DNA of 64,000 nt from Anaerolineaceae bacterium. Lineage in GTDB: Bacteria; Chloroflexota; Anaerolineae; Aggregatilineales; Phototrophicaceae. The position numbers were made by a program, and so were the translations under genes. Location of the stretch: the NCBI GenBank assembly GCA_016124855.1, contig WGMX01000010.1, positions 160,756 through 224,755 of the forward strand, given 5' to 3'. Under the pieces are notes generated by a model. The model worked only from the letters and a program-made list of their open reading frames with translations. It was not told the origin of the DNA and ran no database searches. Below, piece after piece: positions 30,439-39,534 of the stretch; position 1 is the stretch's first letter, and every line of letters begins with the position of its first letter.

Positions 30439-31338
30439 ATGACATCAATCACTTCACCCATCAGCGCCGAAACACGCAAAGTTGCACACGGCCCATCTAT
30501 GCTGCGCATATGGTCAGGAAGAGTTGCGCTGTGGGCGGCGGTCATCATCGTCACGCTGATTGCACTCTTTCCATTTTTGTACGCCTTGACCACGTCTCTA
30601 AAATCTCAGCGTGATTCGTACAATGGCACGTTAATCCCGTGGCTGCAATACGAACCAACCGCCTCCAACTGGCAAGCTGAGTTTGGTTCCGGTGGGCCAG
30701 AAACTTTTAGAGCGCTCACCAACAGCGCTATTATCGCTTCCGGTGCAACGATTTTAGCCACAACGCTGGGTACCCTTTCCGGTTATGCGCTCGGTCGTTT
30801 TAAGTACGGCATCGGCAACCGCAACTTGGTCTCTTGGTTTTTGTCACAGCGCTTCTTGCCACCTATCGCGACGGTGATTCCCTTTGTGCTGCTGTTCAAG
30901 AATCTGGGACTTATCGACAACGTATTCGGCTTAATCATCGTCAATGCCACTTTTACCTTGCCCTTCGCGGTGCTCATCATGCGGGACTTTTTTGCCGACT
31001 TCCCGACTGATCTGCGAGATGCCGCGATGGTCGACGGCGCAAATGAGTTCGGGGTATTTTGGCGGGTCGCCCTGCCACTGGCAGCCCCATCGCTGATCGC
31101 GGCGATAATTATTTGTTTTGCCTTCTCATGGAACGAATTCCTATTTGCCAGCGTACTGGCGCTGCGTAATGCAAAACCCTATCCATTGATGGTCGCCGGC
31201 TCGGATACGGTTCGCGGCATTGTGTTTGGTTTTGTTTCGACCCGTATGCTCATCGCCATCACACTTCCGGTCGTTCTCTCGCTGCTCGTTCAGCGTTATA
31301 TCGTTCGTGGGCTTGCACTTGGGGCAGTCAAAGGCTAA
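30439..31338 (+). CDS. ABC sugar transporter permease (MalG type), first pair
   Basis: The 299-residue membrane protein shows the MalG pattern: ALWAAVIIVTLIALFPFLYA, TTSLKSQRDSYNGT, and the EAA loop DAAMVDGANEFGVFWRVALP followed by PLAAPSLIAA and FAFSWNEFLFA. GGAGG directly before ATG 30439 decides this start over a longer frame from 30328 that overlaps the previous gene. Together with the MalF-type gene it forms the channel for the family-1 binding protein. Confidence 0.9.
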   Translation: MTSITSPISAETRKVAHGPSMLRIWSGRVALWAAVIIVTLIALFPFLYALTTSLKSQRDSYNGTLIPWLQYEPTASNWQAEFGSGGPETFRALTNSAIIASGATILATTLGTLSGYALGRFKYGIGNRNLVSWFLSQRFLPPIATVIPFVLLFKNLGLIDNVFGLIIVNATFTLPFAVLIMRDFFADFPTDLRDAAMVDGANEFGVFWRVALPLAAPSLIAAIIICFAFSWNEFLFASVLALRNAKPYPLMVAGSDTVRGIVFGFVSTRMLIAITLPVVLSLLVQRYIVRGLALGAVKG

Positions 31339-31343
31339 TGCAA

Positions 31344-31361
31344 GGCGGGCTTAGGCTCGCC
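31344..31361 (+). terminator. Small hairpin between the two permease pairs
   Basis: GGCGGGC (31344-31350) and GCTCGCC (31355-31361) form a 7-bp stem with one G-T pair and a TTAG loop, between the first MalG-type stop and the second MalF-type start. No T run follows, so it more likely affects RNA stability than ends transcription. Confidence 0.35.
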
Positions 31362-31369
31362 TGATTCAC

Positions 31370-32233
31370 ATGCTTACTCCTCGCCAACGTCTGCTGCTTT
31401 TAGCGCCACTGGCGTTGTTGATGTTTCCATTCTTACTGTGGCCTGTTGCCTACGGCTTTGCGTTGACATTCACCAATGCTGGCCCTTTCCAGCCAAATCC
31501 CCGTTTTATCGGCCTCAGCAATTATCTGAATATGCTGTCCGATAACATCTTTCGTACCGCACTCGTCAACATGGTCGTGTTCTCAGCCTTGACCGTACTG
31601 GTTGAAATGATTATCGGAACAGCGGCTGCTTTTGCCTTGCGCGAACCTTTTCGCGGACGGGCGCTGCTGCGTGTAGTACTCTTGCTGCCGTGGCTGCTGA
31701 GTCCCTCAGCCAGCGGTGTAATGTGGCACAATTTGTTGAACAATCAAAGTGGTTTATTAGTCTATTGGACGACTTTGTTTCGGCTTCCACCGCCACCGTA
31801 TCTGCTCGGCCTCGATACTTCCTATTGGACGGTGATGGCAGCCGAAATATGGCGAAAAACGCCGCTGGTTACATTTCTAGTCCTGCCCGGTATGTTGTCT
31901 ATCCCAAAGGTACATTGGGATCAAGTAACGCTCGAAGGACTCTCCTTACCTAACCAATTTCGCCACATTGTTCTGCCGCAGCTTGATCTATTGTTTTTGA
32001 CCGTTGCATTTTTGATGCTTGCTGATGCATTTGGCATGTCCGAGAGCGTCTTTTTTCTGACAGGTGGTGGGCCGGGTTCAACAACCATGACACCCGGCCT
32101 CTACAGCTATAATCAAGCGATTGTCGCCCAAAACTGGACAGCAGGTGGTACACCGGGTTGGTTTATCGCCGGAAGTGTTTTGATGCTGGGACTAGCCTAT
32201 CTACGACTTTCAAATCGGTCGAAAGTGTCATAG
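31370..32233 (+). CDS. ABC sugar transporter permease (MalF type), second pair
   Basis: A 287-residue membrane protein: LLLLAPLALLMFPFLLWPVA at the N-terminus, FALTFTNAGPFQPNPRFIGL, several hydrophobic segments, and an EAA-like loop VTLEGLSLPNQFRHIVLPQL that replaces the usual EAA-x-x-DGA with LEGLSLPNQ. It lies 31 bp after the first MalG-type gene and nearly abuts the next permease. It is a diverged second MalF-type subunit; no second binding protein accompanies it. Confidence 0.88.
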   Translation: MLTPRQRLLLLAPLALLMFPFLLWPVAYGFALTFTNAGPFQPNPRFIGLSNYLNMLSDNIFRTALVNMVVFSALTVLVEMIIGTAAAFALREPFRGRALLRVVLLLPWLLSPSASGVMWHNLLNNQSGLLVYWTTLFRLPPPPYLLGLDTSYWTVMAAEIWRKTPLVTFLVLPGMLSIPKVHWDQVTLEGLSLPNQFRHIVLPQLDLLFLTVAFLMLADAFGMSESVFFLTGGGPGSTTMTPGLYSYNQAIVAQNWTAGGTPGWFIAGSVLMLGLAYLRLSNRSKVS

Positions 32234-32235
32234 AG

Positions 32236-33075
32236 ATGGTGACAAAGCCGCGGCATATCCACTTAGGACGAACGACATTCTTAGCCATATTGCTGCTTGT
32301 GTCCCTGCTGCCTATCCTCTGGACAACATTGATTTCGTTGAATGTTCAACCGGATAACAGCCAATCGCCACCCATTTGGTCTTGGCCGCCTTCGCTGCAA
32401 AATTACATTGAAGTCCACGACATGCAGACCTATTTCTGGCAAGAACTGGCGACAAGCCTTGTCATTTCCGGTACGGTCACTATCCTGACAGGATGTGTCT
32501 CATTATTAGCGGCCTATGCCCTTGCCAATACCGCCTTTCGCGGGCGTAATCTGCTCATCCACAGCTTCTTAATTCTGGCGAGTCTGCCAGCAATTTCTTA
32601 TGCGATTCCGTTGGGTTTGTCGCTGCGTCAATGGCATCTTTTCGATACGGCGGGTGGCGTGATCCTTGCAGAGTCGGCTGGATTAGCGCCACTTGCCGTC
32701 TTCATCTTAATCGGCTTCGTATCCCAAGTGCCGCGTGATTTGGAATCTGAAGCACGGCTCAATGGTGCGGAGTTGCAGCAAATCTTGAGATATGTTGTCT
32801 TGCCCGCCGTTGCGCCCGGATTGCTGGCAACCTGCGCCTTAATCTTTGTGTTAAGCTGGAATCAATATGTCGTGCCGCTGGTTCTTTCCGGCACGCATAT
32901 TCGCGTAATTCCGGTTATGCTGCGCGATTTTTTCGCCCTAGAACGTGATTTTGAATGGCCTGCCGCGGCAGCCGTAATCCTCATTTCACTACTGCCAGTG
33001 GGTTCATTTGTTGCGGCTGTTCATCGTATTCTTGAGCACTTCAGTTTGGTGACGATTATCGATCCTCAAGCCTAA
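32236..33075 (+). CDS. ABC sugar transporter permease (MalG type), second pair
   Basis: The 279-residue membrane protein has the MalG pattern: FLAILLLVSLLPILWTTLIS, ASLPAISYAIPLGLSLRQWH, and an EAA loop SEARLNGAELQQILRYVVLP, followed by FVLSWNQYVVPLVLS. ATG 32236 comes two bases after the previous stop, so the two are surely co-translated; the longer frame from 32158 overlaps the previous gene and is rejected. It ends 18 bp before the convergent transketolase stop. Confidence 0.88.
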   Translation: MVTKPRHIHLGRTTFLAILLLVSLLPILWTTLISLNVQPDNSQSPPIWSWPPSLQNYIEVHDMQTYFWQELATSLVISGTVTILTGCVSLLAAYALANTAFRGRNLLIHSFLILASLPAISYAIPLGLSLRQWHLFDTAGGVILAESAGLAPLAVFILIGFVSQVPRDLESEARLNGAELQQILRYVVLPAVAPGLLATCALIFVLSWNQYVVPLVLSGTHIRVIPVMLRDFFALERDFEWPAAAAVILISLLPVGSFVAAVHRILEHFSLVTIIDPQA

Positions 33076-33093
33076 GACGCGGCACGCAAAAAC

Positions 33094-35124
33094 TCATCTC
33101 GCCAAAACGGTGAGTGCCGCCTCAACAACTCGCTCAGTCGTCATCCCTAAATAGGCCAGCACATCAGATGCCTTTCCTGATTCACCGAAGCGATTAATAC
33201 CGATGCTGATGCCTGATACTCCTGCGTACCGCTCCCACCCCAAAGTTACGCCCGCTTCTACCGTGACTCGGGCAGTAATGGCCTCTGGCAAAACCTGCTC
33301 ACGGTAGACCAAATCCTGTTCCTCGAATAATTCCCAACAGGGCATACTCACTACGCGCACTTTATAGCCTTGTTTTTCAAGTTGCTCACGAGCTTCCATA
33401 ACGATAGCAACTTCTGATCCGGCTCCGATTAAAATGACATCGGGTTTTCCATCTTCTGCATCCACCACGATATATGCCCCGCGCCCTAAACCCATCTCAG
33501 GCTCCAGTTTGGGTAAAATCGGCACATTATGACGAGCCAGCAGCAAAGCCATTGGACGATCACGACGAGTCAGGGCATATCGCCAAGCGTCAACTGTTTC
33601 ATGAGCATCCGCCGGACGCACGACCAGTAAATCAGGGATGCAGCGCAGCGCCATAATTTGTTCAATCGGTTGATGTGTTGGACCATCTTCACCCACGCTG
33701 ACCGTGTCATGAGTCAAAACGAAGATCGTTGGCATTTTCATCAGGGCAGCGACTCGAATTGCGGCGCGCATATAATCCGAAAATACCAGATACGTTCCGG
33801 CATAAGGAAAGAGTCCACCGTGAAGAGTCATCCCGTTAAGCGCTGCTGCCATCGCATGTTCGCGAATCCCAAAGCGGATATACTGTCCGTGAAAGTCATC
33901 GTCCTGAATATCCCGCATATTGGCAGGGCGTGTTTGATTGGAAATGCTCAAATCCGCCGAACCGCCAATCAACGTCGGAATCCGGGATGCCAACGCCGTT
34001 AACACTTTACCGGATGCCGCACGTGGAGAGACAGCACTCCCCTGTTCCCAAGTAGGTAGTTCGGCATCCCATCCGTCTGGAAGTTCTCCCGCCAACACTT
34101 TTTGGAACATGTTCGCTAAATTGGGATATGCATCTTTGTAATGCCCTACATGTGCTTCCCATTCTTTCTCCTGCTGCGCTCCGCGCGTTAAGGCTGTACG
34201 CCAATAACTCAGTACTTCGTCGGGAACCCAAAATGACTCATCTGGCGGCAAATTCAACGCCTGTTTAGTCAGCCGAATTTCTTCCGCGCCCAGCGGTGAG
34301 CCGTGTGCATCAGACGTATTTTCCTTATTCGGACTGCCATAGCCGATACGTGTCTTACAAACGATCATCGTCGGTTGGTTCGAAACCGCTTGTGCCATTT
34401 GGATGGCGGTTTCAATGGCGGTCATATCGTAGCCATCCACAGTCTGTACATGCCAACCATAAGCCTCGAACCGCTGCGGAACATTCTCTGTAAAGGATAT
34501 GGATGTCGGCCCATCAATCGTCATCTGGTTGTCGTCATACAGACAGATCAATTTGCCGAGCTGCAAATGTCCGGCTAGGGATGCCGCCTCATGACCAATG
34601 CCTTCCTCAAGGTCGCCATCGCTGACAATGACATACGTATAATGATCAACGACCGACAAGTCGGGTTGGTTAAATTTCGCCGCCAATATTGCTTCGGCAA
34701 GCGCCATACCCACAGCATTTCCCAACCCTTGACCCAGAGGCCCGGTAGTGGTTTCAACGCCCGGTGTTCGCCTGTATTCAGGATGTCCCGGCGTCAGACT
34801 ATGAAGTTGACGATGCAGCTTGAGTTGTTCCAGTGGTAAATCATATCCACTTAAATACAATAAACTGTACAGCAGCATCGAACCGTGTCCCGCTGAAAGA
34901 ACAAAACGATCCCGGTTGAACCAGTTTGGATTGGCTGGATTGTGACGCAGAAAACGCGTCCACAGCACAGCAGCGACATTCGCCATCCCCATTGGCATAC
35001 CGGGATGACCAACACCCGCCTTTTGGACGGCATCAATCACCAATCCCCGGATCACGTTGGCAGATAAGACATCGAGCTTATTTTGGTCGGATGGAATAGC
35101 CAAATCATCATTATTTGATTGCAT
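33094..35124 (-). CDS. tkt: Transketolase
   Basis: The 676-residue enzyme is of normal transketolase length and shows the thiamine-diphosphate features: GHPGMPMG (about 39-46), [20 protein letters not shown] and [11 protein letters not shown] (about 111-141), the metal/ThDP motif [13 protein letters not shown] (168-180) with [11 protein letters not shown], the pyrimidine-domain [17 protein letters not shown] with its catalytic Glu, and [20 protein letters not shown]. It transfers two-carbon units between pentose- and heptose-phosphates in the pentose phosphate pathway. Its position beside sugar importers, an aldolase-like protein and a FGGY kinase fits pentose use. It is convergent with the importer operon. 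Confidence 0.97.
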   Translation of the reverse strand: MQSNNDDLAIPSDQNKLDVLSANVIRGLVIDAVQKAGVGHPGMPMGMANVAAVLWTRFLRHNPANPNWFNRDRFVLSAGHGSMLLYSLLYLSGYDLPLEQLKLHRQLHSLTPGHPEYRRTPGVETTTGPLGQGLGNAVGMALAEAILAAKFNQPDLSVVDHYTYVIVSDGDLEEGIGHEAASLAGHLQLGKLICLYDDNQMTIDGPTSISFTENVPQRFEAYGWHVQTVDGYDMTAIETAIQMAQAVSNQPTMIVCKTRIGYGSPNKENTSDAHGSPLGAEEIRLTKQALNLPPDESFWVPDEVLSYWRTALTRGAQQEKEWEAHVGHYKDAYPNLANMFQKVLAGELPDGWDAELPTWEQGSAVSPRAASGKVLTALASRIPTLIGGSADLSISNQTRPANMRDIQDDDFHGQYIRFGIREHAMAAALNGMTLHGGLFPYAGTYLVFSDYMRAAIRVAALMKMPTIFVLTHDTVSVGEDGPTHQPIEQIMALRCIPDLLVVRPADAHETVDAWRYALTRRDRPMALLLARHNVPILPKLEPEMGLGRGAYIVVDAEDGKPDVILIGAGSEVAIVMEAREQLEKQGYKVRVVSMPCWELFEEQDLVYREQVLPEAITARVTVEAGVTLGWERYAGVSGISIGINRFGESGKASDVLAYLGMTTERVVEAALTVLAR

Positions 35125-35327
35125 AAAACTTTTCCAATAAGGTATCTAATCGATCACAAGTACAGCCCATTTCTTGATGTGGGCCTCAGACATTTGGCAA
35201 TGTCGGAGGCCAATTTCGAACGTAGTCAGTTGAACATTCGGCATCACCCGAAGATCAGTAATAGGTCTATCCCGCATAGTATTTCACAAGTCTGCGCTTT
35301 TACCAACGAATCCATACTGATCTTCAC

Positions 35328-36086
35328 CTAAACTTTGACACGCCGCGTCAGCTTGGAAGCCAGTTCCCGCACACGCGCGTCGGGGTCATCTAATGCAGAC
35401 TCAATCGCTGCTTTCACGCCGACCGCACGCATATGTCCCAAAGCGGTAAGCGCCGCGAAACGCACTTGCCACACCTCGTCCTTGAGTGTTTCGATTAATA
35501 CTGGTAAGGCTGCTTTATCGCCAATCACGCCTAAAATATCCGCTGCTTGTTCGCGCACCTGCCAGCGTGTACTGGTCATCAAGGCGATCAATGGCTGTAC
35601 AGGAACCGTATCAAACCGTTCCAACACATTCATCAACATGGTTTGGAGATCGTGGTTTTCATGCCCGACCAAACCAATTAATGCAGGTATCGCCCGCTCA
35701 TCACCGATTTGGGCTAAGCCAAAAGCCGCCTTTGAGATGACGGACGGCTCGGTATCACGCAGCGCGTGAATCAACGGATCAACGACTTCTTGACTACCGA
35801 TCTTGGTCAGCACATGCGTCGCCACATGACGTGTTGAAGGGTTAGCGTCATCCAACAAGTGAATAAGCAATTGTAGGGCTGTGTCCTTCACTCGTACCAA
35901 CGCCCACGTAATATCCTCACGCACATACAAATCCGGCTCAGTGATGAGCGCTTCGATTAAGCTGTTCACCGAGTTTGGATCATCCAATTTGCCAATGCCC
36001 ACGGCAGCTTGGCTGCGTACATTTTTGTCTGGATGATGCAGTTCATCAACCAGTTTTTGGAAGTTTGTGTTCATTGTTTCTATCAC
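35328..36086 (-). CDS. HEAT-repeat (PBS-lyase type) protein
   Basis: The 252-residue protein is built almost wholly of about seven HEAT/PBS-lyase-type repeats of 31 residues: DKNVRSQAAVGIGKLDDPNS, DLYVREDITWALVRV, NPSTRHVATHVLTKIG, EPSVISKAAFGLAQIG, HDLQTMLMNVLERF, RWQVREQAADILGVIGD, VWQVRFAALTALGHM, DARVRELASKL. Such proteins are protein-interaction scaffolds. No signal peptide or catalytic residues are seen. AAGG six bases before GTG 36086 supports that start; ATG 36074 is an alternative. Function cannot be assigned. Confidence 0.88.
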   Translation of the reverse strand: MIETMNTNFQKLVDELHHPDKNVRSQAAVGIGKLDDPNSVNSLIEALITEPDLYVREDITWALVRVKDTALQLLIHLLDDANPSTRHVATHVLTKIGSQEVVDPLIHALRDTEPSVISKAAFGLAQIGDERAIPALIGLVGHENHDLQTMLMNVLERFDTVPVQPLIALMTSTRWQVREQAADILGVIGDKAALPVLIETLKDEVWQVRFAALTALGHMRAVGVKAAIESALDDPDARVRELASKLTRRVKV

Positions 36087-36190
36087 GAACTGCCTTGATT
36101 ATTAGCATTTTCACCCATTAATAGGGTATACATCATATCAAGCACTGATGGGTTCACAAAGGGTCAAATTGTTAGTAAAAGGTCAATATC

Positions 36191-36574
36191 ATGATGACAC
36201 CTATCCGTCATTTCAATAAACACTTCTTGAATAAACTGCTGCGCCAATTTGTTAATCTGCCATTTGGGCCGTTCGCGCTGGTCAAACATGTTGGGCGGAA
36301 AAGCGGCAAAGCCTATGAGACACCCATTATGGCCTTTCCGATTCAGGGCGGTTTCATGATCGCGCTGACTTACGGCCCGAAGACCGATTGGTATCAAAAC
36401 GCGCTGGCTGCCGGAAATTGCAAGTTGGTCTGGCATCAAAAAGAATATGCCATTAATCGATTTGAACCGATTGAGCCAGCAGCAGCCGTGCCACTATTCC
36501 CGCAGCCGCAGCGCACCATATTGAAGTCACTGGGTTTGGTTCACGACTTCGTGAAGATGATGGTCGCGGATTAA
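36191..36574 (+). CDS. Nitroreductase-family F420(deazaflavin)-type protein
   Basis: The 127-residue protein resembles the Ddn-like split-barrel family (PF04075 type): GPFALVKHVGRKSGKAYETP, IMAFPIQGGFMIALTYG, then KTDWYQNALAAGNCKLVWHQ. In that family the HxGRKSG-x-x-R/Y-x-TP segment and the DWYxNL/A-A-x-P/N segment contact the deazaflavin F420. Members reduce nitro compounds or quinones with F420H2, and some bind flavins or haem instead. It is slightly short at the C-terminus. It stands alone between a HEAT-repeat protein and a sugar kinase on the opposite strand. Confidence 0.82.
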   Translation: MMTPIRHFNKHFLNKLLRQFVNLPFGPFALVKHVGRKSGKAYETPIMAFPIQGGFMIALTYGPKTDWYQNALAAGNCKLVWHQKEYAINRFEPIEPAAAVPLFPQPQRTILKSLGLVHDFVKMMVAD

Positions 36575-36584
36575 TGAAACTTTC

Positions 36585-37565
36585 TTAACGTGCGATCCCA
36601 CCAGCCGCGCCACCTTTCGCCACCACCGCTTGAACTTCACTCGGCTCGATCAGTGGCATATCGCCGGTGATGCCGTATTTGAGCGCAGCCATTGCCGCGC
36701 CGTAACGCAGCGCCATTGGTAGATCGTTGGGGTCTGAAAGCCAACGGTAGATAAAACCGGCTGTAAAAGCGTCACCGCGACCTAAGCGACAAACGGCTGC
36801 GGCTGGAAAAGCTTCCTGACGTGCGGTTACGCTGTTTGCTCCGCTGGCGATTGCGCCTTCTGCACCCAGCGTCATGACAATGGTGGCCTGTGGATATAAC
36901 TGGCGCAGTTCGCCCATAACATCATCGGCAGTCATGGAGTCACCGAGTTTGAATAGTGGTTTAGCATCGCGCAGGGGCATGAATAACACGTCGGCGGCTT
37001 GCATGAATGGTTGGCATCCGGCCCGCGCCGTATCCATTGACCACAATTTGCCGCGATAATTGACATCAAAACTCAAACGCCAACCGGCGGCTTTTGCTAG
37101 TTCCATTGCCCGCTGTGCCGTTTCATATGCCGTCGGACTCAACGCCAAAGTAATGCCCGTTAAGTGCAGCAGTTGACCCTCACCTGCTTTGAAAATATTC
37201 ACGGGCAAGTGATCGGGCTGCATCCGGCTGATAGCACTGTCGCGGCGGTCGTAAATCACGCGGCTTTCGCGCGGCGTGGCGGCTTCTTCAAGAAAGTACA
37301 AGCCAACGCGGTCAGTTTCCGTCCAGATAACATGGGAAATATCCACGCCTTGCGCCCGAATGGCATTGGTGATGACATGTCCCATCGGGTTATCAGTCAT
37401 TCGGGACAACCAGCAGACCCGCAGCCCTAACCGTGCCAAACCCACCGCCGTATTCGACTCGCTGCCTCCGACATACACCTCTAGTGCTTGTGCTTGCTCT
37501 AACCGGAGCGTTCCCGGCGGCGTAAACCGCACCATTGTTTCGCCCAACGTCACCACGTCGTACAT
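36585..37565 (-). CDS. kdgK: PfkB-family sugar kinase, 2-keto-3-deoxygluconate kinase type
   Basis: The 326-residue protein has the PfkB/ribokinase layout: VVTLGETMVRFTPPG (N-terminal substrate strand), YVGGSESNTAVGLARLGL (PfkB signature 1), DRVGLYFLEEAATPRESRVI, YDRR-DSAISRMQPD (typical of KDG kinases), FDVNYRGKLW, and the anion-hole region CRLGRGDAFTAGF. The catalytic GxGD Asp is present, but the usual DRLGAGD reads CRLGRGD, an unusual Cys and Arg. KDG kinases phosphorylate 2-keto-3-deoxygluconate before its cleavage; fructokinase is the alternative. Start ATG 37565 gives the conserved N-terminus. Confidence 0.85.
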   Translation of the reverse strand: MYDVVTLGETMVRFTPPGTLRLEQAQALEVYVGGSESNTAVGLARLGLRVCWLSRMTDNPMGHVITNAIRAQGVDISHVIWTETDRVGLYFLEEAATPRESRVIYDRRDSAISRMQPDHLPVNIFKAGEGQLLHLTGITLALSPTAYETAQRAMELAKAAGWRLSFDVNYRGKLWSMDTARAGCQPFMQAADVLFMPLRDAKPLFKLGDSMTADDVMGELRQLYPQATIVMTLGAEGAIASGANSVTARQEAFPAAAVCRLGRGDAFTAGFIYRWLSDPNDLPMALRYGAAMAALKYGITGDMPLIEPSEVQAVVAKGGAAGGIAR

Positions 37566-37683
37566 TCGTCATGCCTTTGTTGAATTGATTCGCACTCACC
37601 AGTATAAATACAAATAGGAATGACCTCCAAATCGCAATCTGTGTACAATCAAAATCAGGTCGTTCACGAAGCAAAGGAAAATC

Positions 37684-39024
37684 ATGATGCGCTCAAGAAC
37701 CCTTTTTCGAACACCCATAATGATCTTGTTATGCATATCCAGCCTTTTGTTGATCGTCGGAACTGTGACCGTTCAGGCATGGCAGGGCAGCGGCGGCGAA
37801 TTGGTCACCGGACAACCTGCCTTCGGTAACATCTCGACGGCAGGCGCTACGCTGACTTATACCTACAGCCTGAGCGATTCGCGAGCTGTTACTCTACAGG
37901 TTATTGGCGAAGTGGCTCAACCAACCATCACCGTGCTTAAAGCTGGACAGGTGGTAGCAAACCAGCCCAACGCCGAGGGCAGCAAAATTGTTTCGCTGAC
38001 GGCTTTGCTGGACGCAGGCACATATACCGTTCAAGTGGGAACGGTCAATAACTCTGTTGGCAGCCTGATCGTGGTCGTACAAAGTGCGACACCCGTCACC
38101 ACCGGACAGTTACCGATTGCCAGCGTGGTGAGTGGTCAGGTTACGGCAGATGCGGCCACTGCCACTTACAACTTCACGGCACTGCCTGAACCCGTATTCC
38201 TGTACTTCGAAAGCACACTGCCGACAGGCGGCGCAACTGTTCACTTGAAAAATATGGCTGCTGGCACGGAGAGCGTCATCAACGGCGCGGATGTCAGCGG
38301 GACACGCTTCCGCATTCCGGCGGGCAGCACAGCTTATGAGGTCGATGTGTCTTTTACCGGAACCGATCAACCACAGACCTTTACATTGTGCCTAACTCTG
38401 GTGAGTGCCAGTTCGTGCGAGGCAGGCAGCGTCCCAACAACCGATACAACTGGTGATATACCCATTAGTACACCTGATGCATCAAATCCCTCTGCCTGTA
38501 CAGTCACGCCATTGAATACCAACGGCGCCAACATCCGTAAATACGCGGATACCGCTTCACCAGTAGTGATTGGCCTACCCAACGGTGATGTGGCTTCGGT
38601 GATAGGTATATCACCGGCAGGCAACTTCTTTAAAGTCAGCTACAAGAATGCGGGCGGTTGGGTCGCTGCGATTGCGGTCGGCACGAACGGCGATTGCGGC
38701 GGCGTTCCGGTGGTCAATCCACCTGTCTTCGTCCCAACGCCAACCCCCACGCCTATCCCACCGACCAAACAACCGGAGCCAACCGGGCCGTGCTTGATTA
38801 CGATGGCAGATAAGGCCTTTGTTTATACCCGACCGGATGCCAAACCGGACTACCTCTCTGACCAAGTGCAAAAGAATTACCAACTCATTCCGGTTGGGCG
38901 GCTGAAAGATAATTCGTGGTGGAAAACCAATTACCTCAACTCTTGGATTCAGACCAAATATCTGGGACATGAGGCGAAGGTCAGCGGCAACTGTAACCAT
39001 CTGCCGGTTGTCTCGTACCCGTAA
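37684..39024 (+). CDS. Secreted protein with bacterial SH3-type domains and PT-rich linker
   Basis: The 446-residue protein has a Sec signal peptide (hydrophobic IMILLCISSLLLIVGTVTVQ, cleavage near AWQ), two tandem beta-rich pre-peptidase-like repeats (residues about 35-125 and 130-240, each with GTYTV/AYEVDVS-type strands), a bacterial SH3 domain (about 275-340: NTNGANIRKYADTASPVVIG, GGWVAA), a PTPTPTPIPPTKQPEPTGP linker, and a C-terminal second SH3-like segment ending WIQTKYLGHEAK. Such proteins bind cell-wall or surface ligands; no enzyme domain is visible. AAAGGAA before ATG 37684 supports the start. Confidence 0.8.
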   Translation: MMRSRTLFRTPIMILLCISSLLLIVGTVTVQAWQGSGGELVTGQPAFGNISTAGATLTYTYSLSDSRAVTLQVIGEVAQPTITVLKAGQVVANQPNAEGSKIVSLTALLDAGTYTVQVGTVNNSVGSLIVVVQSATPVTTGQLPIASVVSGQVTADAATATYNFTALPEPVFLYFESTLPTGGATVHLKNMAAGTESVINGADVSGTRFRIPAGSTAYEVDVSFTGTDQPQTFTLCLTLVSASSCEAGSVPTTDTTGDIPISTPDASNPSACTVTPLNTNGANIRKYADTASPVVIGLPNGDVASVIGISPAGNFFKVSYKNAGGWVAAIAVGTNGDCGGVPVVNPPVFVPTPTPTPIPPTKQPEPTGPCLITMADKAFVYTRPDAKPDYLSDQVQKNYQLIPVGRLKDNSWWKTNYLNSWIQTKYLGHEAKVSGNCNHLPVVSYP

Positions 39025-39045
39025 TTTCGCATCGCTTCAAAGTAG

Positions 39046-39078
39046 CAGGGCCTATCAAGGCGGATATGCCCTGTTTAT
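39046..39078 (+). terminator. Likely terminator after the SH3 protein
   Basis: CAGGGC (39046-39051) and GCCCTG (39068-39073) pair, extended by TAT/ATA after one mismatch, and are followed by TTTATCC. Moderate terminator. Confidence 0.5.
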
Positions 39079-39160
39079 CCCAATTATCCAGTTCTTGAGC
39101 TTAGCTATGCTATACTCTAAAACAAGATTGTAGATGGTTTGATAGGGAAGATTATTTAAC

Positions 39161-39454
39161 ATGAGCAGTCAGAGCTATGTTCCCCTACTGGTCGATTTAC
39201 GGAAATACATTGAAACGCGTCTATTTGGCGACCGCCCACATATTCGGGGCAAACGTATTCCGGTAGCCCTCATTGCCCAACGCCTCGCGACCAATAATTG
39301 GACAATTGCTGAAACGGCTTATGATTTCACCTTATCCGAAGCAGAAGTTCTGGCAGCATTGCTTTACTACGAAGAACACCTTGATGAGATACGGCAGCAA
39401 GAGCAGAAAGAAGAGACACTTTTCAATGAAGTAAAACGCCAACAAAATGGTTAG
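39161..39454 (+). CDS. DUF433-domain protein (antitoxin-like)
   Basis: The 97-residue protein has the DUF433/VapB45-like pattern: PHIRGKRIPVALIAQRLATN, NWTIAETAYDFTLSEAEVLA, ALLYYEEHLDEI. This family is a small winged/helix-turn-helix DNA binder that is usually followed by a DUF5615 PIN-like toxin. No such toxin follows here; the next gene is a phosphatase on the other strand. It may be an orphan antitoxin. Confidence 0.85.
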   Translation: MSSQSYVPLLVDLRKYIETRLFGDRPHIRGKRIPVALIAQRLATNNWTIAETAYDFTLSEAEVLAALLYYEEHLDEIRQQEQKEETLFNEVKRQQNG

Positions 39455-39534
39455 CTTTTACTTTAGATACAGAAGATGCGGCTGGAAACGTATTTTGGTT
39501 ATCCTAGCCGCACATCTGGCTTTACGCCTTATCG

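Noticed and set aside
33079..33120. Possible bidirectional terminator GCGGCAC/GTGCCGC between converging genes
   Set aside because: The 28-base loop and lack of a T run make it weak, and the 3' arm lies inside the transketolase coding sequence.
39455..39534. A DUF5615 toxin partner for the DUF433 protein
   Set aside because: The 80 bases after the DUF433 stop contain no frame with the family start pattern, so the antitoxin-like gene is treated as an orphan.
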